From Benincasa hispida (taxonomy: Eukaryota > Streptophyta > Magnoliopsida > Cucurbitales > Cucurbitaceae): DNA of 64,000 nt. The notes under the pieces are model-generated. The model was not told where the DNA came from, did no database searches, and saw only the letters and a list, made by a program, of their open reading frames with translations. Positions 61,694 to 64,000 of the stretch are shown piece after piece (position 1 is the first letter of the stretch; the number at the start of each line of letters is the position of its first letter). The stretch spans positions 20,098,908-20,162,907 of the forward strand of contig NC_052357.1 of NCBI RefSeq assembly GCF_009727055.1, written 5' to 3'. A program made the translations under genes and the position numbers.

Positions 61694-62200
61694 TGTCAAG
61701 GTGAAGCGTCTTAAATAATTTGAATGCACAAGTTAGGGTTTTTAAAAGGCAATTAAACGGAAAAGTAGAATGTTTTTTCTTGGATATTTCTTTCCAATGA
61801 TCAGAAGCCTTATTTATGCATGTTTAGTGGGAAAACTGAATTTAGAAAATTGGAACAAAGTTCTATCAGTTTGGAGAATTATTCCAAGAATAGAAGAATG
61901 TGTTAGCTAGCTTGTTTTCTGCCTTCCATTTAAGCAGAAGTTCTTTGGTAACAATAATTCAGTTCCTTTGACGGTTTAATCAGTTGGGCCAAGCTCTTAC
62001 GTTTGATACTGTTGCAGATTGATGTTAAGATCATTGAGTAATTAACAAGCAATGTAGTATCTTAGAGTTATGGAGTTTGATCATATTTCAAAAATAAAAT
62101 GGTAGTCCGAAGAGTAGGACACAATATATAGGAAAAAATTTCACTTTTCCCAACACCAAAAAGGCGTTGGGAAAAGTGACATTTCTTGACGCTGTCGGAG
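61694..62200. other. 5' flank of the polygalacturonase pseudogene
   Basis: Similar to the flank of the intact gene up to about 62045. Beyond it a short hairpin (62142-62178) lies just before the copia LTR. Confidence 0.55.
62142..62178. repeat. 13-bp perfect hairpin, possible CACTA-type subterminal repeat
   Basis: CACTTTTCCCAAC is followed after 11 bases by GTTGGGAAAAGTG, then by CATTTCTTGACGCTGTCGG. Such modules recall the ends of plant CACTA transposons. No CACTA terminus was found. Confidence 0.45.
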
Positions 62201-63129
62201 AAAATTTCTACCCTGATGATAGTTGTATTGAAGATTTGATTTGTTGGCTTTATAATTTTTTCTGAGACAGTGGCTCCATAGATGTCTCAAATAAAATCTT
62301 AACATCCAGTTGTGTCGTTAAAATATTTACCTTATCTGGAAATATCCGTCTGTGAAATTTAGTTTGGTTTGTTTCTTTTTGAAGCGCGGCTTTTTATTCC
62401 AAATAAGGACTTATGTCCTCGATTGGATTCGATTATTTGTAATTGAGCAAGATGTTTTGCAAACCTTAGGGTTGCCGCATTTGTTTAATTCAGTAAGACG
62501 TTTTCTATACTTTGTCCAGACTATTCTACATCATGTTCTTGCTCGTTTGCTCACTATTTCGCTATGCATGTTTTTAGAGTGTAACACTTCGAAGAGTTTC
62601 ACGGTCTTAGGGGGAGCCTAGGCCATTGTTGCCAGAGAAGAGATTCTCAATCTTAGGGGGAGCCTAAGACTCAGCTTCAGAGAAGGACCTAAGATTTGTC
62701 AGTGAAGGGAGTTCGCTGATCCAAGAGGAAGATAATCAAGTTGAGAGGAGTCTCACACATTGTTAGGTGTTGAAGTGTCAGAAGCTAATATTAACATACT
62801 TACGGGGAGCCTAAGTTCAGTTAAAAAGGAGTCTCACAACTAGGGGGAACCTAGGTGACGTGTGAGTTAAGCTCTACTTGAGCCACTAAGTTGGTGTATT
62901 ACAGATAAATACTATATTGTAAACTGCTTAACTCTTTAATATTAGTGGATTATCTTTCCTAGACACTCTGCCCCTTAGACGTAGGTGTTTAACATTAAAC
63001 TGGGTTATGAACTACTGTGTGCCTTTGCTTGTTTACTTACTGTTGGTATTTTTGTTGTTAAAGTTATTATCAATGCTTTCTGTTTAAGATTCGCAAATCG
63101 AGTGACGAGTCATCTTGTTGCCTTTTTCA
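62200..63129 (+). mobile_element. Copia 5' LTR (family B), left edge approximate
   Basis: Ends TTTTTCA three bases before the primer-binding site. Carries five or more GGGGAGCCTA phrases (62606-62840), as in the solo LTR at 37131-38060. The start is set only roughly, between 62180 and 62260. Confidence 0.65.
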
Positions 63130-63131
63130 TT

Positions 63132-63142
63132 TGGTATCAGAG
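63132..63142 (+). promoter_or_regulatory. Copia primer-binding site
   Basis: TGGTATCAGAG, the initiator tRNA-Met type, just after the LTR end and 31 bp before the gag ATG at 63173. Confidence 0.85.
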
Positions 63143-63172
63143 TGAGTTACCTTTATCTTAGGTGCTTCGATC

Positions 63173-64000
63173 ATGGACAGAATCAAGGAAGAAGTCTCTA
63201 TTAGTTGTCCACCTATTCTTGATGGAACAAACTATTTGTACTGGAAAGCTTGAATGATCGCCTTTTTGAAGTCAATTGACAACAAAACTTGGAAGGCTGT
63301 TGTATCCAGATGGACACGTCCTACCATCAAAACTGATGATAGGAAGGAAATCTTGAAGCCAGAGGCTCGTTGGCCTAGAGATGAAGAAGAAGCTTCTTTA
63401 GAAAATTCACATGCCTTGAATACAATATTTAATAGTGTAGATCGCAACATATTTAGATTAATAAATACTTGTGTCTCGGCTAAGGAGGCATGAGATATCT
63501 TGTCTATTGCTCATGAGGGAACGCCAAAAGTAAAGATGTCTAGGCTGCAATTGGTGACATCGAAGTTTGAGCATCTTAGAATGTATGATGAAGAATTCAT
63601 TACTGAATTCAATGTACATTTGCTAGATATTGCAAATGAGTCATTTGCTCTCGAAGAGAAGATTTCAAAAGAAAAACTTATCCACAAGGTACTTAGATCT
63701 CTACTCAAGAGATTTGACATGAAAGTCACTACCATTGAGGAAGCTCAAGACATAAAAAAATTGAGAGTAGAAGAATTATTTGGCTCCTTAGTCACTTTTG
63801 AAATGTCCTTTGATGGGAAAATCGAAAAAAAAAATAAGGGGTTTGCTCTACAGTTCACTATTAAGGAAGAGTTGATTAATGACGATAAAGAATCAGAAGA
63901 CCCTCTTATTGAATCAATTGCATTACTTTGAAAATAGTTTAACCATGTGCTCAAACATTTTCGTAAGAGGTCTAACTCTTACAGTAACAATAAGTCTGGA
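63173..64000 (+). pseudogene. Ty1/copia gag, 5' part (runs off window)
   Basis: Starts MDRIKEEVSISCPPILDGTN then YLYWKA and a TGA where the family has Trp. Continues MIAFLKSIDNKTWKAVV, a second TGA after CVSAKEA, then KVKMSRLQLVTSKFEHLRMY and LIHKVLRSLLKRFDMKVTTI, the gag core (UBN2 type). After SIALL another stop, then KHFRKRSN toward the zinc knuckle outside the window. Two of the stops sit where TGG is expected, suggesting TGG to TGA changes. Gag would assemble the retrotransposon particle. Confidence 0.85.

Noticed and set aside
59737..61729. Second polygalacturonase as a functional gene
   Set aside because: It lacks an acceptor and 38 codons in exon 3 and has a frameshift in the last exon.

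Overview
This is a plant nuclear genome window. It has spliced genes with GT-AG introns, chloroplast-directed proteins, a pollen-type polygalacturonase and heavily nested LTR retrotransposons. A cucurbit (Cucurbitaceae) source is my inference, from dispersed GATAGAC-type palindromic repeats and the style of the retroelements; nothing in the window proves the species. By my reading about three quarters is transposable-element sequence in several insertion layers, and most element reading frames are broken. I see no rRNA, tRNA, CRISPR or organellar insert.

Layout. (1) 1-17.0 kb reads as one large minus-strand Ty3/gypsy element of Tat-like type. From right to left it has a 5' LTR, a primer-binding site, gag, protease, integrase, an antisense plant-mobile-domain (PMD) pseudogene and a tandem-repeat 3' region; its 3' LTR would lie outside the window. 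It carries a 2.1 kb solo LTR with a perfect target duplication and a partly deleted Ty1/copia element. (2) 17.0-29.5 kb is the gene-rich part: a DUF177/YceD (YCED-like) gene on plus, a YGGT/YlmG chloroplast membrane-protein gene on minus, and a two-exon gene of unknown function on plus. A 1.6 kb inverted-repeat element lies between the last two. (3) 29.5-33.5 kb holds a minisatellite split by a truncated copia LTR, plus SINE-like and MITE-like pieces. (4) 33.5-36.6 kb is an intact five-exon exopolygalacturonase gene on minus. (5) 37-59.5 kb is a retroelement nest: copia LTR copies in both orientations, a Tork-like copia tail, an Athila-like protease fragment, inverted Athila LTRs, an Athila gag with an internal 117-bp duplication split by a 3.4 kb LTR-like insertion, an 807-bp hAT-like element inside that insertion, and a decayed copia reverse transcriptase. 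(6) 59.7-61.7 kb is a second, broken polygalacturonase copy in the same orientation. (7) 62.2-64.0 kb is the 5' end of another copia element running off the window.

How it fits together. The host genes look independent. The two polygalacturonase copies come from a duplication whose homology runs from the stop codon to about 350 bp upstream of the start. The first copy keeps every catalytic motif; the second has lost 38 codons together with a splice acceptor and has a 2-bp frameshift in its last exon.
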